Source: Candidatus Woesearchaeota archaeon
GTDB taxonomy: Archaea; Nanobdellota; Nanobdellia; Woesearchaeales; GW2011-AR4
NCBI GenBank assembly: GCA_016181325.1
Contig: JACOZO010000035.1
Location: 1-5,177, forward strand
Direction of reading: 5' to 3'
DNA length: 5,177 nt
This document shows, piece by piece, positions 1-5,177 of the stretch; position 1 is the first letter of the stretch, and each line of letters starts with the position of its first letter. The position numbers and the translations under genes were made by a program. The notes under the pieces were generated by a model that was not told the origin of the DNA, ran no database searches, and was given only the letters and a program-made list of their open reading frames with translations.

Positions 1-2
1 GC

Positions 3-1664
3 GGCAGAGGGCTGATGTTCAACGTAAGCTCCAGGCTCAGCGGCATATTGTTACCGGACAAGGCAACATTCTCAATCCCTGCGTGCGGTGTAAGCGGCAC
101 ATTCTCAAACAGCAGCGTATTCTTCCCGTTCAATACATCGGGGACAACCTGCACCGGCAAGAACTTGACGGTATCTGTATTGATAACAGTTAATGATACA
201 GCCGGTAATTCCAATAGCTCAACTTATCTGTTCGGCGTTGATGACATACCGCCTGGAATTGTATTGCATAATCCATCTTCTAACAACCGGGTGTTTGCTG
301 ACAACATGACACTAAACTGGTCTGTGAGAGAAGAGTTTTTGGGTGTGCAGTTTGTCGGATATTACATTGACGGCAAAGGAGTAGATGGAAGCAACACACC
401 ATTCCAACTTAATTTCTCCGCAAGCGGCCTTGGCAATGGCACTGGAAACGGCAATCATACATATAGTACAAAACTCCTGAACATATCGGTATCTAACAAC
501 ACTTTGGGCACACACACAATCAAGCTGTTTGCGAATGACACGGTAGGAAATCAATTCAATACAAGTGCTGTAACATTCATTGGCAAGGGCACATTGGATT
601 TCGCTTTGATTAACAATAGCTTGATATCATCTGTTGATAACGCTTCGATTAATTTGACTATCAGGGTGAAAGTTGGAGATTCTTATGCGGCAATTTCAGG
701 CACTGACTACGCCAATAGCACAATTGAATTGGCATTTGTAGCGAATTCGAGTGAAAGAACTATCAATATTTCTATATCTGACTTGAATGGTTCTAATGTC
801 AATTGGGACAAGATAAACTTCAGCCTCATAGCATCCATGAATGGAACTGCACCGCCAATATCTACCGTGAGCTATAATCTAATACTTGGCAACTGGTCAG
901 TCAATGCCCCGCTGGCATATGTCTTCAGCAACATCAGCACTAATTTCATTGCTGATAACAACTCTTATTACAGCTACATCATAGTGCCTTACAATATCTC
1001 AGGAGCAGACCGAACAGCCCAGGAAATCTGGTGGTTTGCAAATTCAAGGGATGTTAGTAGCAGAACTAATGTGAGCCAATGTACATCAGTTTTTACAAAG
1101 ACAACTACAACTCCATGCTGGAACTTTACAAGCGGCGGACAGACAATCATATTTGTGCCGCACTTCAGCGATGTATTAGTAGTTAATGACACTACAGCTC
1201 CGAAGATAAATGTTACAACGCCTGGAGTAACTGATGGCAATCAAACTATAAGCGCATTCATACCTAACATAACAGTATCAGGAGATACAACCACCTGCAA
1301 ATATAATTTAACTAACGGATCACAGAATGTTAATGTTACAATGAGTATAGATACGACAGTAACTCCTCACAGATGCGTTGGACAGACTGAGAAATTGAAG
1401 AATAATCTAGTTAACGGTCCGGGAGGCGCTTATAACATCACATTCTACGCGACTGATGCAGCAGGCAATGTTAACACTTATTTATGGGCATTCAATATGT
1501 CAGATAATACTCCGCCTAATTCAGGGCAAAGCGTGACCTCTTCGCCAAGCACCACAACGGCAACAATCACGATAAACAGCGTGAACGAGACAGTAAATGC
1601 CACAATCAATTATGGCACTACTAATACCTCATTGGGAAGCTCAGCGACACAGTGGCACTACTAA
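3..1664 (+). CDS. N-terminal part of a frame-broken, Ig-like-repeat surface glycoprotein (5' end outside window)
   Basis: The frame is open from the first complete codon at 3. The first ATG (15) is followed by ordinary beta-sandwich sequence rather than a signal peptide, so the true start lies upstream. The protein is rich in Asn, Ser and Thr, with about 40 N-X-S/T sequons, as expected of an archaeal surface glycoprotein. Ig-like modules are marked by D-x-[AV]-G-N signatures (NDTAGN at 192-209, NDTVGN at 534-551, TDAAGN at 1452-1469) and by domain-boundary motifs of the D-x-x-P-P type near 240-257, 1185-1202 and 1500-1517. Cysteines occur in close pairs, for example QCTS...TPCW, which suggests disulfides outside the cell. 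A fibronectin-III-like domain begins near 1518 and is cut off: in the second copy of a 40-bp tandem repeat this frame reads Trp-His-Tyr-stop (stop 1662-1664). The next frame carries the rest of the same protein. The surface role is well supported; the ligand or structural function (S-layer, adhesin) is unknown. Confidence 0.85.
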   Translation, partial: GRGLMFNVSSRLSGILLPDKATFSIPACGVSGTFSNSSVFFPFNTSGTTCTGKNLTVSVLITVNDTAGNSNSSTYLFGVDDIPPGIVLHNPSSNNRVFADNMTLNWSVREEFLGVQFVGYYIDGKGVDGSNTPFQLNFSASGLGNGTGNGNHTYSTKLLNISVSNNTLGTHTIKLFANDTVGNQFNTSAVTFIGKGTLDFALINNSLISSVDNASINLTIRVKVGDSYAAISGTDYANSTIELAFVANSSERTINISISDLNGSNVNWDKINFSLIASMNGTAPPISTVSYNLILGNWSVNAPLAYVFSNISTNFIADNNSYYSYIIVPYNISGADRTAQEIWWFANSRDVSSRTNVSQCTSVFTKTTTTPCWNFTSGGQTIIFVPHFSDVLVVNDTTAPKINVTTPGVTDGNQTISAFIPNITVSGDTTTCKYNLTNGSQNVNVTMSIDTTVTPHRCVGQTEKLKNNLVNGPGGAYNITFYATDAAGNVNTYLWAFNMSDNTPPNSGQSVTSSPSTTTATITINSVNETVNATINYGTTNTSLGSSATQWHY

Positions 1665-2478
1665 TACCTCATTGGGAAGCTCAGCGACACAGACTGTGTT
1701 CAATTCAAGCCCAGTGGTAAGCTTAAGCGGATTGACAGCATCAAGCACTTATTATTTCAACGTGACTGTATGTGACTTCAACGGAAACTGCAAATACAAT
1801 ACTACAGTATTTTCATTTACCACTAGTGCAGCTGCAGCAACAACAAGCAGTTCAAGTAGCAGTTCTTCCAGCAGCAGCGGAGGCGGCGGAGGAGTTGCCG
1901 CAGTGCCTGCAGCCACAGCAGCAGCAACAGCAGTGGCATCAGCAGCAAAAGTCTGGAGCACAGTGACGCCTGAAGCGCCTGCCACAATAACAATAAACAA
2001 GCCTACAATAGCAGTCAGCCAGGTGTCAATAGAGGTCGGGACAACTGTAAGCAATGTTGAAGTGAGTGTAAAGAGCCTTAACAAGAATCCCCAGGCAACA
2101 CAGCCTGTTTCAAAAGTATACCAATATCTTGAGATAACAAAGAGCAATATCGCAAATGCTGACATAAAGAAAGCAACCGTGGCATTCAAGGTTCCAAAAT
2201 CCTGGCTGAGCCAGAACAGCCTTGGCGAGAGCGATGTGACCCTGTACAGATACACCACATCTTGGCAGCCATTGGCAACAACAAAGACCGGAAGCGACCA
2301 GAATAATGTGATGTATCAGGCTAACACGCCCGGATTCAGCGCGTTTGCGGTAGGAGCCAGCGGTGGTGGCGGTTCTGCATTTGAGATAATAGATGCAATA
2401 AGGGCATTCTATGACGGAACATCCACCCTGACAGCCTTTGACATCATTGACAAGATAAGGGCATTTTATGGGGGTTAG
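1597..2478 (+). CDS. C-terminal part of the same surface protein: FN3-like end, Ser/Gly linker, PGF-pre-PGF-like domain
   Basis: This frame continues the protein of the preceding entry after a 40-bp duplication. The ATG at 1597 only opens the frame: its first roughly 19 residues are an out-of-frame reading of the upstream FN3-coding sequence and are unlikely to be native. Genuine coding resumes with the second repeat copy near 1654. In order: the FN3-like domain finishes (LSGLTASSTYYFNVTV, ending near 1827); a run of 11 Ser and 5 Gly and an Ala-rich linker follow (1846-1950); then a domain from about 1979 to 2358 resembles the archaeal PGF-pre-PGF family, with VYQYLEIT, FKVPKSWL, VTLYRY, and the TPGFSAFAVGA ending at 2326-2358. 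After a Gly4 spacer come two copies of AF[E/D]IIDxIRAFYxG, then the stop. The usual PGF-CTERM (PGF, hydrophobic helix, basic tail) is absent. The gene ends 5 nt before the next gene. Family assignment is from remembered sequence pattern; function beyond surface display is not known. Confidence 0.82.
   Translation: MPQSIMALLIPHWEAQRHSGTTNTSLGSSATQTVFNSSPVVSLSGLTASSTYYFNVTVCDFNGNCKYNTTVFSFTTSAAAATTSSSSSSSSSSSGGGGGVAAVPAATAAATAVASAAKVWSTVTPEAPATITINKPTIAVSQVSIEVGTTVSNVEVSVKSLNKNPQATQPVSKVYQYLEITKSNIANADIKKATVAFKVPKSWLSQNSLGESDVTLYRYTTSWQPLATTKTGSDQNNVMYQANTPGFSAFAVGASGGGGSAFEIIDAIRAFYDGTSTLTAFDIIDKIRAFYGG
1613..1692 (+). repeat. Perfect 40-bp tandem duplication that shifts the reading frame
   Basis: Bases 1613-1652 and 1653-1692 are identical over all 40 bases and directly adjacent. 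The identity stops on both sides (a at 1612 against g at 1652; a at 1693 against t at 1653). Because 40 is not a multiple of 3, the second copy throws the upstream frame onto a TAA at 1662-1664. Both copies can encode GTTNTSLGSSATQ, in different frames. Removing one copy joins codon 1650-1652 directly to codon 1693-1695 and restores one open frame through an FN3-like domain to 2478. Confidence 0.97.
1846..1950 (+). repeat. Low-complexity Ser11-Gly5-Ala-rich linker region
   Basis: Eleven consecutive serine codons (1846-1878) are followed by five glycine codons (1879-1893) and then an Ala/Thr/Val-rich stretch to about 1950. The Ser codons mix AGC, AGT, TCA, TCT and TCC, so the tract is conserved as protein rather than being a simple DNA repeat, although the later GCA/CAG-rich part (about 1910-1950) is locally repetitive. 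It separates the FN3-like domain from the PGF-pre-PGF-like domain and probably acts as a flexible linker, possibly a site for O-glycosylation (inference). Confidence 0.75.
2377..2475 (+). repeat. Twin C-terminal motif AF[E/D]IIDxIRAFYxG
   Basis: Two 14-residue units, AFEIIDAIRAFYDG (2377-2418) and AFDIIDKIRAFYGG (2434-2475), are separated by five residues (TSTLT) and end exactly at the stop codon. Codons differ between the copies (ata/atc, gag/gac, ttc/ttt), so this is an old, protein-level duplication. Each unit looks like a short amphipathic helix with I, I, I and F/Y on one face. It resembles the helix of a dockerin-like module (a TAFDxxxxIR pattern) but lacks the D-x-D-x-D calcium loop. 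It sits where a PGF-CTERM sorting signal would be expected, so a role in attachment or sorting is possible but unproven. Confidence 0.7.
2470..2475 (+). promoter_or_regulatory. Ribosome-binding site inside the end of the upstream gene
   Basis: GGGGGT lies 8 nt before the ATG at 2484. It can pair with the CCUCC anti-Shine-Dalgarno core of archaeal 16S rRNA with one G-U wobble. It is formed by the two final glycine codons of the upstream gene, so translation of the two genes is probably coupled. Confidence 0.5.
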
Positions 2479-2483
2479 GCAAA

Positions 2484-3113
2484 ATGAAAAAAATACCAAT
2501 CTATCTTTCAGTTTTTTTACTGGCTGTGAGCATGGCATTTGCGGCATCAATTAGCAGGGAACTCCCTTCAAGAGCAGACCCGAACAGCGAGCTTACCGTG
2601 AATCTAAGGATATCAGGGGCTGACCCAAGCGGAGTCATTGCCTTGGAGGAAACATTGCCGGCAGGAATTACTGTAAAAGACTGGACAGTAACTGGCGCAA
2701 AAGAGGCAAAGGCTGAAATCCAGACAAGGACCAAGGAAGGAAGGTTTGGATGGACATTTACGCCAACAAGCTCATCAGCATCAGTTGAATACAAGATCAC
2801 ACTGGGGGCAAGCGATGTTACCTTTGGAAGCCTTGTTTATTTTGACAAGGCAGGGCAGGGCAAGGTCGATGCCCGGACATTGAGGGTTGCTCCCATCACA
2901 TGCGGTGACGGCGTGTGCGAAGGCAGCGAGAACAGCGACAATTGCGCTGGAGACTGCCCTAAGCCTGCAGCACCTGCACCAGCCCCTGAAGTGAAGGCGC
3001 CTGAAGTGCCAGAGCCTACCAAAGGCAGCGGCGCACTGGTCGCATTAGTTGTGGTGATTGTCATAATCGCAGGTGCCTTGGGTTATTGGTACACCAAGAA
3101 AGGGAAGCAGTAA
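2484..3113 (+). CDS. Small membrane-anchored surface protein with beta-sandwich domain and juxtamembrane Cys motif
   Basis: This 209-residue protein has a signal peptide (residues 1-20, Lys-Lys, hydrophobic core, likely cleavage after AFA). A beta-rich ectodomain follows (about 21-138), with the pattern SRELPSRADPNSELTV...LEETLPAGITV...FGWTF...EYKITL, seen in DUF11-like extracellular domains. Next come a four-cysteine segment (C140, C145, C154, C158; C-x4-C-x8-C-x3-C, starting CGDGVC), a Pro/Ala/Glu linker (159-180), one transmembrane helix (about 184-203) and a short basic end (TKKGKQ). The outside-N, inside-C topology is clear. CGDGVC segments of this kind are familiar in DPANN surface proteins; they may form disulfides or bind a metal. 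No N-X-S/T sequon is present, unlike in both plus-strand neighbours. It starts 5 nt after the upstream stop and is probably in its operon. A membrane partner for the upstream secreted protein is a reasonable inference; the biochemical function is unknown. Confidence 0.88.
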   Translation: MKKIPIYLSVFLLAVSMAFAASISRELPSRADPNSELTVNLRISGADPSGVIALEETLPAGITVKDWTVTGAKEAKAEIQTRTKEGRFGWTFTPTSSSASVEYKITLGASDVTFGSLVYFDKAGQGKVDARTLRVAPITCGDGVCEGSENSDNCAGDCPKPAAPAPAPEVKAPEVPEPTKGSGALVALVVVIVIIAGALGYWYTKKGKQ

Positions 3114-3127
3114 TCACGGCAAAACAG

Positions 3128-3160
3128 TTTTATTTTTTTATCTTTCTTGTTTTATTTTTA
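3128..3160 (+). terminator. T-rich archaeal terminator after the two-gene unit
   Basis: From 15 nt past the stop at 3113 the plus strand becomes strongly T-rich, with T4, T7 (3133-3139), T3, T4 and T5 runs and no obvious hairpin. Archaeal RNA polymerase terminates at such T-tracts. It lies between the stop of the small anchored protein and the TATA box of the next gene. Confidence 0.6.
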
Positions 3161-3173
3161 CTTCTGCATTAGA

Positions 3174-3181
3174 TTTATATA
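3174..3181 (+). promoter_or_regulatory. Archaeal TATA box
   Basis: TTTATATA matches the archaeal TATA consensus. With the usual 25-27 nt to the start site, transcription would begin near 3203-3205, giving a leader of about 15 nt that contains GAGG at 3211-3214 and the ATG at 3219. The fit to the downstream start is good. No convincing BRE was recognised just upstream. Confidence 0.65.
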
Positions 3182-3210
3182 CTTCATTAATGGAGATATT
3201 TGTCTTAAAA

Positions 3211-3214
3211 GAGG
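3211..3214 (+). promoter_or_regulatory. Shine-Dalgarno site that decides the start at 3219
   Basis: GAGG stands 4 nt before the ATG at 3219. The spacing is slightly short but acceptable. The alternative in-frame ATG at 3147 lies in the T-rich terminator, upstream of the TATA box, and has no purine-rich site before it. Confidence 0.55.
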
Positions 3215-3218
3215 CAAT

Positions 3219-5042
3219 ATGAAGAGAATAACCAATCTGCTGTTGCTATCAGCCACACTTTCTATTTTTATTATAATCATGTCTGCCCAGGCCAATGCCG
3301 AGAAAGAAATTTATGCAGGCAAGGTCTTCACAAATAACCGGACAATAATAGATAATGTCAATTTCACTTTTGTCTATGACCCAGGTTCTGACAAAGCGCT
3401 TGCAAGCTTTCCGGACGGTACCGTAATTGTCAGCAGGGGGGAATGTGAAACAAGAGATCCATACAGGATATGCTTTGACAGCGCTAACTGGTCATCAAGG
3501 GATTATGCCGCATATGTCGATACTTATGAGATTGGCGTAAGGATATCCAGGACAGCGCCGGAACTGGCAATAAAGCGCACTTTAAGCCCACCTGCATTGC
3601 TTCAGGGCGAAAAGGGCCTTATAACAGTAAAGATCGAGAATCCCGGCAATTCTGACGTGACTGACGTGATATACAAGGACGATTTCTCTATGTTCCAGAT
3701 TTCTGGCCTGACAGGCTGCGAGCTTAAGGACGGCAGCATCTACTGGAAAGGCTCAATCAAGCTTCTGAGCAGCAAAGAATGCTCGTTTTACATATCAGCC
3801 AGCCAGAAAATGGATGCAGCAATCGTGGCGGCCTTGACGTATAATAACGGGTTTGCCACAGTAAATGCCACATCTTCATCACTCGCTATCTCTGTCAAGG
3901 ATGACCAGCTCAAGGCGGCTTCGCAGAAACAGCCGGGGCTGGAGCTAGGAATCAGCTTCACATACAGCCTGATTGTCGAGAACCTCAATACCGAGCAGGA
4001 AATGGACGTGACATCTTCTACCCAGCTGCCTTCTTTCATAAAAGTGAAGAAAAAGCCGGAGCAGTTCTGGGCAAGCGGCAATGAACTTGGATCAACTTTC
4101 AAGCTCAAGCCGAAGCAGGCATCCAATTTTACATTCACGCTGCAGGCGGAGAATCACGGCATCGCGAACATAACCAGCAGGTTCGATTATTATATCCAAA
4201 GCCTGAAAGACACACTGGCTTTTTATGACAACCTGAGCATAAAAGACACCACGCCGGAAGTTTCTGTGCTGCTCAGCACCGAGACACCCAAGCCCAATGA
4301 GAAGTTTGTGGCCTCTGTGACCCTCAGAAACCCGAGCAGCCAAAGCAATCTTGAGGATGTGGAAGCTGTGCTGCTCTCCGGTTTCTCAGAGCCGATAAAA
4401 AACAGCATAAACAGCCTGAAGGCCAACCAGTCATACAACATAATCAGCAACACGCTCATGGCACCTGCTGATATTGATGAAAAACCGCGAACATTGGAGC
4501 TGAAAATAACCTATGCATTTAGCGGCAAAAAATATTCCATTGAAAGGAGCATTCCGCTAAGGAAGGCAGTGGAGGCAGCCATGGTTGATAATAACATGAC
4601 GGCAAGCCTTGAACCCGGCAATGCAAGCATTACGCTGGAGAACCTGTCTGTCCAAGCAGGCACTCAGCTGCCTGATTTCCAGGATTCTTCTGCCCAATCC
4701 CGGCCAGCCAATGAGCCCCAATCCGCGGATGAAAGCAAGTCCGAAACCGCTAATCCCGGGCTGTCAGGCAATGATAATGGTAATGTTGCTGAAGACCTGG
4801 CTGCTGGTAAAACTGAAAAAGACAATGGAATCTCGGAGAAAACAGAGGCTGCTGGAGTTGTAGCATTTTCCCCGTCAAGGATATTGCTCCTGGTTGCCTT
4901 CATATTCATAATTGCCCTGATTACCCTTAACATCATATTCAGGGCAAAGAAACTCCCTGCAATCACGGAAGAAAGCGCGGAAAAAACATTATCAATAAAT
5001 CCAAATAAGAAAGATGAAAATCAAATAAAAAAGAGCAAATAA
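3219..5042 (+). CDS. Membrane-anchored surface protein with repeated DUF11/CARDB-like beta-sandwich regions
   Basis: The start at 3219 gives 607 residues beginning MKRITNLLLL; the frame is open back to 3147, but that extension would lie upstream of the TATA box. A signal peptide covers residues 1-27 (cleavage after QANA likely). A beta-rich N-terminal region (28-111) holds C76 and C85. Three beta-sandwich regions follow, resembling DUF11/CARDB extracellular repeats: about 112-235 (C167, C188, pattern VKIENPGNSDVTDV), about 239-342 (YSLIVENLNTEQEMDV) and about 345-449 (VTLRNPSSQSNLEDVEAV). Residues 486-546 form an acidic, Ser/Asn-rich stalk. One transmembrane helix (about 555-574) is followed by a 33-residue lysine/glutamate-rich cytoplasmic tail. 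Eleven N-X-S/T sequons all precede the helix. The gene has its own promoter. The architecture suggests a surface scaffold, adhesin or secretion-related protein; no catalytic motif was seen and the function is unknown. Confidence 0.9.
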   Translation: MKRITNLLLLSATLSIFIIIMSAQANAEKEIYAGKVFTNNRTIIDNVNFTFVYDPGSDKALASFPDGTVIVSRGECETRDPYRICFDSANWSSRDYAAYVDTYEIGVRISRTAPELAIKRTLSPPALLQGEKGLITVKIENPGNSDVTDVIYKDDFSMFQISGLTGCELKDGSIYWKGSIKLLSSKECSFYISASQKMDAAIVAALTYNNGFATVNATSSSLAISVKDDQLKAASQKQPGLELGISFTYSLIVENLNTEQEMDVTSSTQLPSFIKVKKKPEQFWASGNELGSTFKLKPKQASNFTFTLQAENHGIANITSRFDYYIQSLKDTLAFYDNLSIKDTTPEVSVLLSTETPKPNEKFVASVTLRNPSSQSNLEDVEAVLLSGFSEPIKNSINSLKANQSYNIISNTLMAPADIDEKPRTLELKITYAFSGKKYSIERSIPLRKAVEAAMVDNNMTASLEPGNASITLENLSVQAGTQLPDFQDSSAQSRPANEPQSADESKSETANPGLSGNDNGNVAEDLAAGKTEKDNGISEKTEAAGVVAFSPSRILLLVAFIFIIALITLNIIFRAKKLPAITEESAEKTLSINPNKKDENQIKKSK

Positions 5043-5054
5043 AAATAAGAAAAT
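5023..5054 (-). terminator. T-rich terminator for the minus-strand gene, overlapping the end of the plus-strand gene
   Basis: Read on the minus strand, the sequence just past the stop at 5059 is T-rich, with T4, T5 and T6 runs. This fits an archaeal T-tract terminator for the convergent gene. It overlaps the AAA-rich lysine codons at the 3' end of the plus-strand gene, so the T-richness may partly reflect coding for lysine. Confidence 0.4.
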
Positions 5055-5058
5055 CTGC

Positions 5059-5177
5059 CTATTCTATCTTTGTCGTTATAGCGCCCTGGTTCGTATGCGT
5101 CAATCCCGTCTCTGTTATTGTGTATGACACGTTCAGTGCGCCGTTGTACTTGCTTCCTGACAAAGCAGCGCCGCAGG
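5059..5177 (-). CDS. C-terminal end of a convergent surface-type protein (partial)
   Basis: On the minus strand, 38 codons are open from the window edge to a TAG at 5059-5061. They read CGAALSGSKYNGALNVSYTI, then TETGLTHTNQGAITTKIE, then stop. The alternating polar/hydrophobic pattern and the ending G-x-I-T-x-K-I-E resemble the final beta strands of extracellular domains in DPANN surface or pilin-like proteins. One sequon (NVS) is present. A second minus-strand frame is also open across the window edge, but it is rich in Arg, Asp and Asn and does not look like a real domain. The gene converges on the 607-residue surface protein with 16 nt between the two stops. Upstream parts lie outside the window, so length and family cannot be given; a class III signal peptide or pilin nature is only a guess. 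Confidence 0.6.
   Translation of the reverse strand, partial: CGAALSGSKYNGALNVSYTITETGLTHTNQGAITTKIE

Noticed and set aside
1597..1652. Native translation start at ATG 1597 (or 1612) for the C-terminal fragment
   Set aside because: The resulting N terminus is an out-of-frame reading of FN3-coding sequence, has no signal peptide, and would start a secreted protein in mid-domain.
1640..1664. Programmed ribosomal frameshift joining the two frames
   Set aside because: No slippery heptamer was seen, and the exact 40-bp duplication fully explains the frame change; a frameshift would also leave a repeated peptide in the FN3-like domain.
1846..1950. Microsatellite-type slippage tract in the Ser/Ala linker as the cause of the frame change
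   Set aside because: Ser codons are mixed, and the frame is open and continuous through the tract; the break occurs earlier, at 1653-1664.
1772..1966. Gln-rich 64-codon plus-strand frame
   Set aside because: Its glutamine runs are a frame-shifted reading of the AGC/GCA-rich linker codons.
1752..2258. 168-codon minus-strand open frame
   Set aside because: It is antisense to the Ser/Gly/Ala linker and PGF-pre-PGF-like domain. Its Ala/Pro/Leu runs mirror the plus-strand low-complexity codons, and no start signal or domain is evident.
2377..2475. True dockerin type I repeat
   Set aside because: The helix-like part resembles one, but the calcium-binding D-x-D-x-D loops are absent from both units.
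2460..2484. Separate promoter for the 209-residue protein (TTTTATG near 2464)
   Set aside because: It is only about 20 nt from the ATG, which would put the transcript start at or past the start codon, and it lies within coding sequence; co-transcription is simpler.
2110..2800. Minus-strand open frames opposite the gene boundary near 2480 (2110-2550 and 2501-2800)
   Set aside because: Both lie antisense to well-supported coding sequence with a signal peptide and ectodomain, and show no recognisable protein features.
3147..3218. 24-residue N-terminal extension of the 607-residue protein
   Set aside because: It begins in a T-rich terminator, precedes the TATA box, has no ribosome-binding site, and would bury the clear signal peptide starting at 3219.

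Overview
The window looks like a stretch of an archaeal chromosome devoted to cell-surface proteins, most likely from an uncultivated DPANN-type archaeon (Woesearchaeota/Pacearchaeota-like; the lineage is inferred from protein style, not proven). The archaeal signs are a TATA-type promoter (TTTATATA) placed correctly ahead of a signal-peptide gene, T-tract terminators without hairpins, a PGF-pre-PGF-type domain, very dense N-glycosylation sequons, and single-pass surface proteins with a C-terminal membrane anchor and a lysine-rich cytoplasmic end. No RNA gene, CRISPR array, insertion sequence or metabolic enzyme was seen.

Layout. (1) Positions 3-2478, plus strand: one large secreted or surface protein gene whose 5' end lies outside the window. 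It is split into two reading frames by a perfect 40-bp tandem duplication (1613-1652 and 1653-1692). Removing one copy restores one continuous frame of 811 residues from the window edge: Ig-like domains, a fibronectin-III-like domain, a Ser/Gly/Ala linker, a PGF-pre-PGF-like domain, and a twin C-terminal motif AF[E/D]IIDxIRAFYxG. (2) 2484-3113, plus: a 209-residue membrane-anchored protein starting 5 nt after the stop of the previous gene, with its ribosome-binding site inside that gene's last codons. (3) 3114-3218: intergenic region with a T-rich terminator, a TATA box and a Shine-Dalgarno site. (4) 3219-5042, plus: a 607-residue surface protein with a signal peptide, repeated beta-sandwich regions, a transmembrane helix and a short charged tail. 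(5) 5059-5177, minus: the last 38 codons of a convergent gene, probably another surface beta-sandwich protein.

How they may work together. The first gene encodes a heavily glycosylated ectodomain with no visible membrane anchor. The second encodes a small anchored protein with no N-glycosylation sequon. Their tight coupling suggests a secreted partner and a membrane partner acting together, with the twin C-terminal motif as a candidate attachment or sorting signal. This is inference. The most notable feature is the 40-bp duplication, which is a real inactivating mutation, a phase-variation-type switch or an assembly artefact.
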